Source of the DNA: Deltaproteobacteria bacterium
GTDB lineage: Bacteria; Desulfobacterota; Desulfuromonadia; Desulfuromonadales; Geopsychrobacteraceae
Assembly (NCBI GenBank): GCA_009993495.1
Contig: JAACTI010000075.1
Span: 1 to 9,965 of the forward strand
Direction: 5' to 3'
DNA: 9,965 bases
In this document: positions 1-6,400 of the stretch, one piece after another
Layout of the letters: the number at the start of each line of letters is the position of its first letter
How positions within the stretch are numbered: the stretch's first letter is position 1
Notes under the pieces: generated by a model
What the model was told of the DNA's origin: nothing
The model's database searches: none
Seen by the model: the letters and a program-made list of their open reading frames with translations, nothing else
Translations under genes and position numbers: made by a program

Positions 1-228
1 CCGGCGAGGGCGCGACACGTGTTAAAGAAAATTCGACTGATTTCTTTTGCCGAAAGTCTGGGCGGCGTTGAATCTTTGCTGACCCTGCCCAGCGTTCAGA
101 CTCATGGCGATATTCCTGAAACCGAACGCCAGCGCCTGGGCATCTGCGATTCCCTGTTACGCCTGTCGGTTGGTATTGAAGATGTGGCCGATATTATGAA
201 CGACCTTGAGCAGGCGCTAAGGGATTAG
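1..228 (+). CDS. C-terminal end of a PLP-dependent trans-sulfuration enzyme (cystathionine gamma-synthase/lyase family), 5' partial
   Basis: The open frame runs in from the left edge and stops with TAG at 226-228, so only about 75 C-terminal residues are visible. The tail carries family hallmarks: AESLGGVES, a TH-x-x-IP segment (QTHGDIP), and LLRLSVGIED followed by a DL-x-x-AL end. In this fold-type I PLP family the arginine of the LRLSVGIED motif binds the substrate carboxylate. Members make or break cystathionine, or sulfhydrylate activated homoserine, in cytoplasmic methionine/cysteine metabolism. The catalytic lysine and most specificity residues lie outside the window, so synthase, lyase and sulfhydrylase cannot be told apart. 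GTG at 19 is an internal valine codon, not a start, because the frame stays open to base 1. The gene converges on the receiver gene downstream. Confidence 0.88.
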   Translation, partial: PARARHVLKKIRLISFAESLGGVESLLTLPSVQTHGDIPETERQRLGICDSLLRLSVGIEDVADIMNDLEQALRD

Positions 229-276
229 TTTTGGCGGGATCGGCAGAGGAGAACTGTTTGCCCCAGCGGTTTTTTA

Positions 277-307
277 CCCGATGGCTTAATCGGGAGAAAC
301 CCTCCCG
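277..307. terminator. Two overlapping hairpins between convergent genes, possible weak bidirectional terminator
   Basis: CCCGAT (277-282) and ATCGGG (289-294) form a perfect 6-bp stem with a 6-nt loop. CGGGAG (291-296) and CTCCCG (302-307) form a second perfect 6-bp stem with a 5-nt loop. They share bases 291-294, so only one can form at a time. GGTTT (268-272) and AAACC (297-301) could extend the first stem across an internal loop. The position between two convergent stop codons (228 and 372) suits a terminator, but neither strand has a clean U-tract right after the stem, so an intrinsic terminator is not proven. The rest of 229-371 shows no gene. Confidence 0.3.
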
Positions 308-371
308 TCAGAGATGGCGTTTCTTTGCAAGAGAAGGACGGAAAATAGAAAATGGTAGAGATGTTGTTCGG

Positions 372-764
372 CTATGAGCAAAACAGCTCATCGAGCCAGG
401 CAAAGAGGGTATCAATGGGAGTGGGTTTGTCAAAGATTCGGCAGCCGAGTTTAGTCGCGCGGTTGAGATCTTGCTGCTGCCAGTCTCCTGAAATCAGGGC
501 CATGTGGTGCACGGGAAGCGGGCATTTAAACTCGGCCTTCAGGGTGTGCAGAAAGTCAATTCCGCTCATACCGGGCATGCGATTATCGCTGATGATAACG
601 GCGTAACAGGCTTGGTCTTGGGCTCTGCACCGGGGGTGATCAGCAAAAAATTCATGGGGGGTGCGATACGGGGACACTTCGAAATTTTTTTCGCGTAAGA
701 TGTCCGCGAGCAGGTTGCGACAGAGGGGGTCATCATCGACCACCAGCGCTTTACGCGTTTTCAT
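372..764 (-). CDS. Stand-alone response-regulator receiver domain (CheY/Spo0F-like)
   Basis: This 130-residue protein is essentially one receiver domain with no output domain. Seen directly: the acidic pocket D10-D11-D12 after the first strand (ALVVDDDP), phospho-acceptor D60 in IISDNRMPGMSG, the switch serine S92 in ALISGD, and K113 in the FDKP motif. All residues needed for Mg-dependent phosphorylation are therefore present. An in-frame GTG at 791 would add nine residues. I chose ATG 764 because GGTGGAG at 770-776 lies 5 nt upstream and MKTRKALVVDDD is a normal receiver N-terminus. The gene starts 26 nt after the stop of the membrane DHp-like protein, so the two are probably co-transcribed. 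With no DNA-binding or enzymatic output it should act by protein contact or as a phosphorelay intermediate (inference). Six cysteines in 130 residues (15, 46, 53, 81, 108, 129) are unusually many. Confidence 0.9.
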   Translation of the reverse strand: MKTRKALVVDDDPLCRNLLADILREKNFEVSPYRTPHEFFADHPRCRAQDQACYAVIISDNRMPGMSGIDFLHTLKAEFKCPLPVHHMALISGDWQQQDLNRATKLGCRIFDKPTPIDTLFAWLDELFCS

Positions 765-769
765 CGGTT

Positions 770-776
770 CTCCACC
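770..776 (-). promoter_or_regulatory. Ribosome binding site of the receiver gene
   Basis: GGTGGAG on the - strand sits 5 nt before ATG 764. This site decides the start in favour of 764 over the in-frame GTG at 791, which overlaps the stop of the preceding gene. Confidence 0.6.
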
Positions 777-790
777 AGAAATGACCGCCA

Positions 791-1309
791 CTAAAACAGG
801 AAAGTGCTAACGACCTCGCGCAGGGTGTTCTTACGCGAAACAGCTGGCGCAAGGTTTGTCGAGTCAGTGGCGTAAAAATCTTCACCCTCAACCTGGGTCA
901 CGGTTTCAAGGTTGTGCAACTGGCGCAGGGTCTCCTTGATAATCTGATCAAACAAAATTAATTCGGCGGCCGGGAACCCCGGAGTATCTTCGGCGGTCAA
1001 GCGAAACAGCTGCAATTGATTGAGAAAATTGTTCAAAATATGGTGGTGCGATGTCAGCATCGACCGATAAAGCTGCATCTGCTCCAACTCAACCTGGCGA
1101 CGTCGGTGGCGGCGCAGATCGATGCAGAAAAATACCCCCAGAATCAACAGCGGCACCAGCAGCTGATTGATTGCCACTGCGTAAGCGGAAAGTGCTTGCA
1201 ATAATTCTACAAGACGTTCAGTCGGGTTGAACTCAAAGAACCAGGATCCGAATAAAGTGAGAATTCCAATCCCGAAGCCAATGAATGTGAAGCAACATCT
1301 AGCCAGCAT
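791..1309 (-). CDS. Small two-helix membrane protein with a histidine-kinase-like DHp hairpin and no ATPase domain
   Basis: A 172-residue protein counted from ATG 1309. Two hydrophobic segments (about 7-25 and 44-63) are joined by a short loop of about 20 residues. The basic stretch RRHRRR (66-71) after the second puts both ends in the cytoplasm. A charged helix then leads into SHHHILNNFLNQLQLF (87-102), which resembles the H-box of HisKA_2/SpoB-type dimerisation domains (H-x-x-x-N, as in HHRVKNN or RHEFMN). A second amphipathic helix (about 112-140) completes a DHp hairpin. H89 or H90 would be the phospho-acceptor. The protein ends about 30 residues later with no N, G1 or G2 box of a HATPase domain, and only 26 nt separate its stop from the receiver gene, so no catalytic domain was lost just downstream. 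An upstream ATG at 1315 is possible but lies only 2 nt from the purine run. Function as a phosphotransferase is inference. I do not recognise a named family. Confidence 0.75.
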   Translation of the reverse strand: MLARCCFTFIGFGIGILTLFGSWFFEFNPTERLVELLQALSAYAVAINQLLVPLLILGVFFCIDLRRHRRRQVELEQMQLYRSMLTSHHHILNNFLNQLQLFRLTAEDTPGFPAAELILFDQIIKETLRQLHNLETVTQVEGEDFYATDSTNLAPAVSRKNTLREVVSTFLF

Positions 1310-1317
1310 AAGCATAG

Positions 1318-1323
1318 CCCCCC
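1318..1323 (-). promoter_or_regulatory. Purine-run ribosome binding site of the DHp-like membrane protein
   Basis: GGGGGG on the - strand lies 8 nt before ATG 1309 but only 2 nt before ATG 1315, which favours the inner start. The run is G-only rather than a standard AGGAG. Confidence 0.45.
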
Positions 1324-1334
1324 GGTGCGGTTAT

Positions 1335-1363
1335 TTTATGTGCTTCACGCAGCATAACGGCAA
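1335..1363 (-). promoter_or_regulatory. Candidate sigma70-type promoter for the DHp/receiver unit
   Basis: On the - strand TTGCCG (1363-1358) and CATAAA (1340-1335) are separated by 17 bp; each matches four of six consensus bases. An overlapping TAAAAT matches the -10 consensus better, at 19 bp spacing. Transcription would start near 1328 and leave a very short leader that still includes the GGGGGG site. This is weak and rests on consensus matching alone. Confidence 0.28.
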
Positions 1364-1456
1364 TATCTGACAAATTTCTGAAAATCTTTGGGTATATACG
1401 CTTGAAAGCCGATTTTTTATTGAGAAATCAGCAACAAAATTCAGAAATAAAGGGAC

Positions 1457-1469
1457 AAATGTAACATTT
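1457..1469. repeat. Small AT-rich palindrome, possible operator
   Basis: AAATGT and ACATTT flank a single A. It lies upstream of the candidate promoter of the DHp/receiver unit, a place where an activator could bind. Six-base arms arise often by chance, so this is only a candidate. Confidence 0.2.
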
Positions 1470-1485
1470 CGGCATAATTCTAGCC

Positions 1486-1521
1486 GGGATTCAGGTTTTC
1501 AAGGTTGAAAATCTGGATCCC
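1486..1521. repeat. Long inverted repeat with 17-bp arms downstream of uvrA
   Basis: GGGATTCAGGTTTTCAA (1486-1502) and TTGAAAATCTGGATCCC (1505-1521) are inverted copies matching at 15 of 17 positions around a GG centre. In RNA read from the + strand both mismatches become G-U wobbles, so the stem is continuous. In RNA read from the - strand (the uvrA transcript) they are A-C mismatches. It begins about 55 nt past the uvrA stop. No U-tract follows on either strand, so it is not a standard intrinsic terminator. It may protect the mRNA 3' end, act in another kind of termination, or be a protein-binding or repetitive element. Confidence 0.6.
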
Positions 1522-1541
1522 CGACAAAACCTCACGGGGAT
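1517..1541 (-). terminator. Perfect 7-bp hairpin after uvrA, alternative to the long inverted repeat
   Basis: On the - strand ATCCCCG (1541-1535) pairs with CGGGGAT (1523-1517) across an 11-nt loop. It starts 34 nt after the uvrA stop. Its 3' arm shares bases 1517-1521 with the 5' arm of the next inverted repeat, so the two compete. The trailing sequence has only four consecutive Ts after several other bases, so it is a weak terminator candidate. Confidence 0.35.
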
Positions 1542-1574
1542 GACGACCCTTGGCCGGGCAGGTGAAGAGGTCTT

Positions 1575-4400
1575 TTATTTAGATGATTTATCGGCAAAAA
1601 AGCGCTGTAAAAACTGGCCGGTATAAGATTTTTTTACCAGGGCGACCTGTTCGGGGGTTCCGCTGGCAATGATGTGCCCGCCGCCGCTGCCACCTTCGGG
1701 GCCGAGATCGATAATGTGATCGGCGGTTTTGATGACATCGAGATTATGTTCAATCACAATCACCGTGTTGCCGCCATCGACCAGTCGATTGAGGACTTCG
1801 AGGAGTTTGTGAATATCGGCAAAATGGAGCCCGGTAGTCGGTTCGTCAAGAATATAAACCGTGCGCCCGGTGGCACGTTTACTCAGCTCCCGCGCCAGTT
1901 TAACCCGTTGGGCTTCGCCGCCTGAAAGGGTGGTGGCACTCTGCCCGAGCGTGATATATCCCAGGCCGACATCGCGCAGGGTTTTGAGTTTGTTATTGAT
2001 GCGCGGCAGGTTTTCCATTAACTGGCTGACCTGATTCACGGTCATGTCGAGCACATCGGCAATACTTTGGCCCTTGTATTTCACTTCGAGGGTTTCGCGG
2101 TTATAGCGCTTGCCCTTGCAGACTTCGCATTCGACATAGACATCGGGCAGAAAGTGCATTTCAATGCGGATAATCCCGTCGCCGCTACAGGCTTCGCAGC
2201 GTCCGCCCTTCACATTAAAGGAAAATCGCCCGGCCTTGTAGCCGCGAATTTTCGCTTCGGGCAGCTGCGCATAGAGTTCGCGGATATCGGTGAACACGCC
2301 GGTATAGGTCGCCGGATTCGAGCGCGGCGTGCGCCCAATGGGCGACTGATCGATGTCGATAACCTTGTCGAGCTGGTCGAGTCCCTGAATGTCTCTCAGT
2401 GGGCCGGCTTTCTCACGGCTGCGATGAAGTTTCTGCGCCAGGATTTTATACAGGGTTTCAATAACCAGGGACGATTTTCCTGAACCGGAAACCCCGGTAA
2501 AACAGGTGAGCACCCCGAGGGGGATATCGACATCAATCTGACGCAGATTATTGGCGCTGGCACCCAGCAGGCGCAGACTGCGCTCACTGGTGCGGCGCCG
2601 CTCTGGCATGGCAATTTCGCGCTCACCGGACAGATATTGGCCCGTCAGGGATTCTTTGCAGTTACGCACCTCAGACGGCAACCCGGCAAAGACCACCTCG
2701 CCACCATGGACTCCAGCTGCCGGGCCCATATCAATAAGATAATCAGCGGCGAGCATCGTTTCTTCATCGTGCTCGACCACCAGAACCGTATTGCCCAGGT
2801 CACGTAATTTCTTCAGGGTTTCAAGCAAACGCAGGTTGTCACGCTGGTGCAAACCAATGGAGGGTTCATCGAGAATGTACAGCACCCCCATGAGAGACGA
2901 GCCAATCTGGGTCGCCAGGCGGATACGCTGGCCTTCGCCTCCGGACAGGCTTCCCGAAGCCCGGTCGAGGGACAGGTAACTCAACCCGACATGCTGCAAA
3001 AACCCGAGCCTTTCGCGAATTTCCTTTAAAATCCGCCGGGCAATTTCGGCCTGCCGGGGCGGCAACTCCAGTTTGGTGAAAAAGTCGAGGGCTTCGCTAA
3101 TTGACATGGCGCAGACCTGGCGGATGTTGTGTGCGGCGATTTTGACGTGCAGAGACTCTGGCCGCAGACGCGCACCCTCACAGGTGGAGCAGGGCACCAC
3201 GCTCATATATTTTTCGAGATTTTCGCGCACCGTGTCGGAATCGGTTTCACGATAACGACGCTCCAGATTGGGCAACACGCCTTCGAAGGTTTTTTCGTAA
3301 TGATGCCGATGCTCGCCCTGATCGAAATAGAAACGGATCTTCTCGCGCCCCGATCCCTGAAGTAAAACCTTTTGGATCTTGGCAGGCAGTTGGTTAAACG
3401 GGGTGCGCATGCTGAAATCGTAGTGGGCGGCCAAAGCATCGAGCATGGCCTGGTAATAATGACCGCTGCGGCTGTCCCACGGAAGAATTGCGCCATCGCG
3501 CAGGCACAGATCGGGATTGGGCACCACCTGTTCGGCATCAAAATAATTGCGCGTGCCCAGGCCGCTGCAATCGGGGCAGGCGCCGTGGGGGTTGTTAAAC
3601 GAGAACATGCGCGGAGTCATTTCCGGGTAAGACAGGCCACAGTCAATACAAGCATGCTGGGCAGAATAGAGCTGACTGTCGCCCGCGGGTTGTTCAATGC
3701 GCACCAGGCCATCGGCCAGTTTAAGAGCGGTTTCGAGGGAATCTGCCAGGCGACTTTCAATGCCGGGCTTGACCACCAGCCGATCAACCACCACCTCGAT
3801 ACTGTGCTTTTTATTTTTATCGAGGGGAATATCGTCTCCAAGTTCGCGCATTTCGCCATCAATCCGCACACGCACAAAACCACTGGCCTGCAACTGGGCA
3901 AGTTCTTTACGATATTCGCCCTTGCGTTCACGTACCAGGGGAGCCATGACCATGATTCGGGTCTTTGCGGGCGCCTGCATTACCAGATCGACCATCTGCT
4001 CCACGGTCTGACTGCTGATCTGTCGACCGCAGCGGTGGCAGTGAATCTGCCCGGCACGGGCAAAGAGCAGGCGCAGATAGTCGTAGATTTCCGTGACCGT
4101 ACCCACCGTGGATCGCGGGTTGCGCGAGGTGGTTTTCTGTTCGATGGCGATCGCCGGCGACAGGCCGTCAATCTGGTCGACATCGGGTTTTTCCATCTGC
4201 TCAAGAAACTGGCGCGCATAGGCCGAAAGACTTTCGACATAGCGCCGCTGTCCTTCGGCATAGATGGTGTCAAACGCCAGAGTACTTTTCCCCGAACCCG
4301 ATACCCCGGTGATAATCACCAGCTGATCCCGCGGGATATCAATATCAATATTTTTTAGATTATGTTGGCGCGCTCCGCGAACGCGGATCTGATCTATCAT
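1575..4400 (-). CDS. uvrA: UvrA, ABC-type ATPase subunit of the nucleotide excision repair damage sensor
   Basis: UvrA dimerises, forms UvrA2UvrB, scans DNA for bulky lesions and loads UvrB. The protein is full length at 941 residues (E. coli 940). Seen in order: N-terminal Walker A GVSGSGKST (32-40); zinc ligands C121/C124 with C404/C407; the large zinc module C251/C254 and C275/C278; signature LSGGEGQR (485-492) and Walker B ILDEPS (509-514); second Walker A GVSGSGKSS (636-644); the C-terminal zinc finger C735/C738 and C758/C761; signature LSGGEAQR (825-832) and Walker B ILDEPT (850-855). Every key residue is intact. The start (MIDQIRVRGARQHNLKNI) matches the family N-terminus. It lies only 12 nt after the pdxA stop and has no clear Shine-Dalgarno sequence, so translation is probably coupled to pdxA. 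It is the last gene of the mfd-to-uvrA run. Confidence 0.98.
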   Translation of the reverse strand: MIDQIRVRGARQHNLKNIDIDIPRDQLVIITGVSGSGKSTLAFDTIYAEGQRRYVESLSAYARQFLEQMEKPDVDQIDGLSPAIAIEQKTTSRNPRSTVGTVTEIYDYLRLLFARAGQIHCHRCGRQISSQTVEQMVDLVMQAPAKTRIMVMAPLVRERKGEYRKELAQLQASGFVRVRIDGEMRELGDDIPLDKNKKHSIEVVVDRLVVKPGIESRLADSLETALKLADGLVRIEQPAGDSQLYSAQHACIDCGLSYPEMTPRMFSFNNPHGACPDCSGLGTRNYFDAEQVVPNPDLCLRDGAILPWDSRSGHYYQAMLDALAAHYDFSMRTPFNQLPAKIQKVLLQGSGREKIRFYFDQGEHRHHYEKTFEGVLPNLERRYRETDSDTVRENLEKYMSVVPCSTCEGARLRPESLHVKIAAHNIRQVCAMSISEALDFFTKLELPPRQAEIARRILKEIRERLGFLQHVGLSYLSLDRASGSLSGGEGQRIRLATQIGSSLMGVLYILDEPSIGLHQRDNLRLLETLKKLRDLGNTVLVVEHDEETMLAADYLIDMGPAAGVHGGEVVFAGLPSEVRNCKESLTGQYLSGEREIAMPERRRTSERSLRLLGASANNLRQIDVDIPLGVLTCFTGVSGSGKSSLVIETLYKILAQKLHRSREKAGPLRDIQGLDQLDKVIDIDQSPIGRTPRSNPATYTGVFTDIRELYAQLPEAKIRGYKAGRFSFNVKGGRCEACSGDGIIRIEMHFLPDVYVECEVCKGKRYNRETLEVKYKGQSIADVLDMTVNQVSQLMENLPRINNKLKTLRDVGLGYITLGQSATTLSGGEAQRVKLARELSKRATGRTVYILDEPTTGLHFADIHKLLEVLNRLVDGGNTVIVIEHNLDVIKTADHIIDLGPEGGSGGGHIIASGTPEQVALVKKSYTGQFLQRFFADKSSK

Positions 4401-4412
4401 GGAAGGCGACTT

Positions 4413-5411
4413 TCAGTTTTTACGCAGAAGAACCATCTGATCCGCCAAACGGATGGCGGCTTGCAGACTGGAGATGTTGGCACGGCCCGTGCCAACCAGA
4501 TCGTAGGCGGTGCCGTGATCAACGCTGGTGCGAATGATGGGCAAGCCCAAGGTGAGGTTAACGGCGTCGTCAAAATGGAGCAGCTTCAGCGGAATCAAGC
4601 CTTGATCATGATACATGCACACCACCGCATCGTAGTCGCCGCGGGCGGCAAAATGAAACAGGGTGTCGGCGCTATGGGGGCCACTCAGAGTGATGCCTTG
4701 CCGACGTGCCTGTTCTATTGCCGGCAGAATCAGACGTTGCTCCTCGTCACCGAACAACCCCTGTTCACCGGCGTGGGGATTAAGGGCCAGCACTGCAATT
4801 TTCGGCTGGGGTAGCCCGAAATATTGCCGCAGACTCGCGTCGGTAATGCAGATGGTTTGGAAAATTTCTTCACTGCCCAGCCGGGCGGGGACTTCGCACA
4901 GGGCCATATGGGTGGTCACCAGACTGACACGCAAACGCGAGCCCGCCAGCATCATCACCACCTTTTCGCGACCGCAGCGCGCGGCCAGGAGTTCGGTGTG
5001 GCCGGGAAAATGGCAGCCAGCCCTATTGATTGCGGCCTTGTTGATGGGACAGGTGATCATGGCGGCGGCGCGTTCAGTGCGACAGGCCTCAATTGCCCAT
5101 TCAATATAGGCGATCATGGCCCGGCCACAGGCCTGGTCGGGCTGGCCCGGCTGCAAAGTTTCGGGAGTGAGTTGTGACAGTGGCTTGATACGCAATTGCT
5201 GATCTTGCCAGCGCAGGAGCTGCTCGTCGCCACAGTCTTCCAGCGTCGTCTGCAAGCCCAGAGTTTGGGCGCTGGCCTGCAGCACCTGGGCATCGCCCGC
5301 AACCAGCAGCGGATGCCTGGAAAGATCACCGGCGTGCACGCAACGCAGAATCAGTTCTGGCCCTATCCCGGTGGGATCGCCCATGGTCACAATGAGGGGC
5401 AGCGACTTCAA
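4413..5411 (-). CDS. pdxA: PdxA, 4-hydroxythreonine-4-phosphate dehydrogenase
   Basis: PdxA oxidises 4-phosphohydroxy-L-threonine with NAD; the product, after decarboxylation, condenses with deoxyxylulose phosphate (PdxJ) in the DXP-dependent route to pyridoxal phosphate. The 332-residue length is normal (E. coli 329). Family motifs seen: MGDPTGIGPE (10-19), substrate-binding GHTE (137-140), and the three metal-ligand histidines H168 (TTHMA), H213 (NPHAGE) and H268 (MYHDQG), followed by SVDHGTAYDL (296-305). The start is a TTG at 5411-5409 that overlaps the surA stop TGA (5410-5408) by two bases. A GAGG sits 4 nt upstream, and the resulting N-terminus has the usual length before the first motif. 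The downstream ATG, residue 10, would delete the first strand. This suggests coupled, moderate-level translation. Confidence 0.97.
   Translation of the reverse strand: MKSLPLIVTMGDPTGIGPELILRCVHAGDLSRHPLLVAGDAQVLQASAQTLGLQTTLEDCGDEQLLRWQDQQLRIKPLSQLTPETLQPGQPDQACGRAMIAYIEWAIEACRTERAAAMITCPINKAAINRAGCHFPGHTELLAARCGREKVVMMLAGSRLRVSLVTTHMALCEVPARLGSEEIFQTICITDASLRQYFGLPQPKIAVLALNPHAGEQGLFGDEEQRLILPAIEQARRQGITLSGPHSADTLFHFAARGDYDAVVCMYHDQGLIPLKLLHFDDAVNLTLGLPIIRTSVDHGTAYDLVGTGRANISSLQAAIRLADQMVLLRKN
4476..4496. repeat. 21-bp near-perfect palindrome inside pdxA
   Basis: GTTGGCACGG (4476-4485) and CCGTGCCAAC (4487-4496) are exact inverted copies around one base. On the coding strand it encodes V-G-T-G-R-A-N near the PdxA C-terminus, about 60 nt before the pdxA stop and 76 nt before the uvrA start. 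In mRNA it would make a strong GC-rich hairpin with a 3-5 nt loop. Function unknown. Confidence 0.6.
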
Positions 5412-6361
5412 GAGGCCTCGGCGGGTAAGCGAATATCAATCACCGCGCCCTGGCGCAGTTCTTTTTTCCATTCGGTAAAACGCTTTTCACTGTTTTGTTC
5501 ACTGAGAATTTTTTCGATTGCAGCGCTGACATCTTCGGTCAGTTCGGCTTTAGCCGGTGTGCGCTCAACAATTTTGAACACATGCACCGCCCCCAGAGCT
5601 AAAATCGGTTCAGTGACCTCGCCGCTGGTTAAGCCGGCGATCCCTTTCTGGAATTCCGGATGCAGCTCCGCTTCGACCATCATTCCCATATTGCCCCCCT
5701 CAATCGCGCCGCCGGCGGCATTGAGGATCTCTTGCACGCTTTTTCCCGCCAAAAGTTGCTGACGGGCAACCTGGGCCTGCTGCAGCAGCTCTTGACGTTG
5801 TTCATCCTTGGCGGTGGCCGACAAGGGGAAACTCAGTCGAGCCAGGTTCAAGGCCGGTGGCCGGGTAAATTCGTTGCGGTGGGCTTCAAAATAGTCGCGT
5901 ATCTGGGCGCGGGTTACTTCGACCTTGCTGCGGACTTCCTGATTGATCAATTTGTAGCGTAAAATTTCTTTGCGCAGATTCTGCCGATAATCCGCCATCG
6001 AAACCCCTTGAGCATGCAAAGCCGTTTGCAGTTGTTCCAGCGTCAATTTATTTTGGCGCTGGACATCTTCAATCGCCGAAGTCAGCTCCTGATCACTGAC
6101 ACTTAAACCCAACTCGGCAATACGCTGCTGCACCAACACATCTTCAATCAGCAGGTTGAGAAGCTCGCGGTCGGAGGTTTCTCCCTGGGTGGCGGCACCC
6201 TTTTGGGCGGGAGAATTCATTTCAGCCAGCTTCTGTTCCAACTGGTAACTGGTAACAACATCGTTATTCACCAGGGCCACCACTCTTATCAAGGGCTCGG
6301 CATGCAGGTTGCCAACCCATAAAAACAAGAGTAGCAGGGGGAAATATTTGCTTAATGTCAT
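5408..6361 (-). CDS. surA: SurA-like periplasmic chaperone with a degenerate parvulin domain
   Basis: Probably a periplasmic chaperone for outer-membrane protein assembly. The 317-residue precursor has a signal peptide with hydrophobic core LLLLFLWVG and likely cleavage after L-H-A21. A SurA_N-type chaperone region follows (about 25-160: VALVNNDVVTSYQLEQKL, then LLIEDVLVQQRIAELGLSVSD). One parvulin domain lies at about 169-267, with a C-terminal helix ending the chaperone module. E. coli SurA (428 aa) has two parvulin domains, so this is the short one-domain form. The usual ARHIL active-site segment reads ARLSF (174-178), losing the first catalytic histidine, although H260 in the second motif is kept. 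Isomerase activity is therefore doubtful and a chaperone-only role likely. It lies 39 nt after the foldase lipoprotein and overlaps pdxA. An AGGAAAG lies about 10 nt before the ATG, a long but usable spacing. The surA symbol rests on domain layout plus pdxA adjacency. Confidence 0.85.
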   Translation of the reverse strand: MTLSKYFPLLLLFLWVGNLHAEPLIRVVALVNNDVVTSYQLEQKLAEMNSPAQKGAATQGETSDRELLNLLIEDVLVQQRIAELGLSVSDQELTSAIEDVQRQNKLTLEQLQTALHAQGVSMADYRQNLRKEILRYKLINQEVRSKVEVTRAQIRDYFEAHRNEFTRPPALNLARLSFPLSATAKDEQRQELLQQAQVARQQLLAGKSVQEILNAAGGAIEGGNMGMMVEAELHPEFQKGIAGLTSGEVTEPILALGAVHVFKIVERTPAKAELTEDVSAAIEKILSEQNSEKRFTEWKKELRQGAVIDIRLPAEAS

Positions 6362-6400
6362 CGGTTTTATTCTTTCCTTTCAGATTTATAAGACAGAGGG

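Larger units (their letters stand above)
1310..1574. other. Non-coding gap between uvrA and the DHp/receiver unit
   Basis: This is the longest stretch without a gene. Its half nearest uvrA (1486-1541) holds inverted repeats. Its middle (about 1340-1480) is AT-rich and is the likely promoter region of the downstream two-gene unit. I find no convincing short ORF, tRNA or recognised riboswitch on either strand. Confidence 0.7.

Noticed and set aside
1..21. Possible frameshift at the left edge of the trans-sulfuration gene: frame 3 reads GEGATR and frame 1 continues as VLKKIR
   Set aside because: Frame 1 also gives a plausible continuous reading (ARHVLKKIR). Only six codons are visible, too few to call a frameshift.
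352..698. Short + strand open frames opposite the receiver gene
   Set aside because: They are antisense to a receiver gene with every catalytic residue in place and carry no domain or start signal of their own.
791..1309. The DHp-like protein as a frameshifted remnant of a full histidine kinase
   Set aside because: Only 26 nt separate its stop from the receiver start, so no ATPase-coding remnant is present in any frame. The short form looks native.
3372..4358. Long open frame of 328 codons on the + strand opposite uvrA
   Set aside because: It lies wholly antisense to well-conserved uvrA codons, shows no recognisable domain, and several other antisense frames are open nearby, as codon bias often causes. 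No ribosome site was seen.
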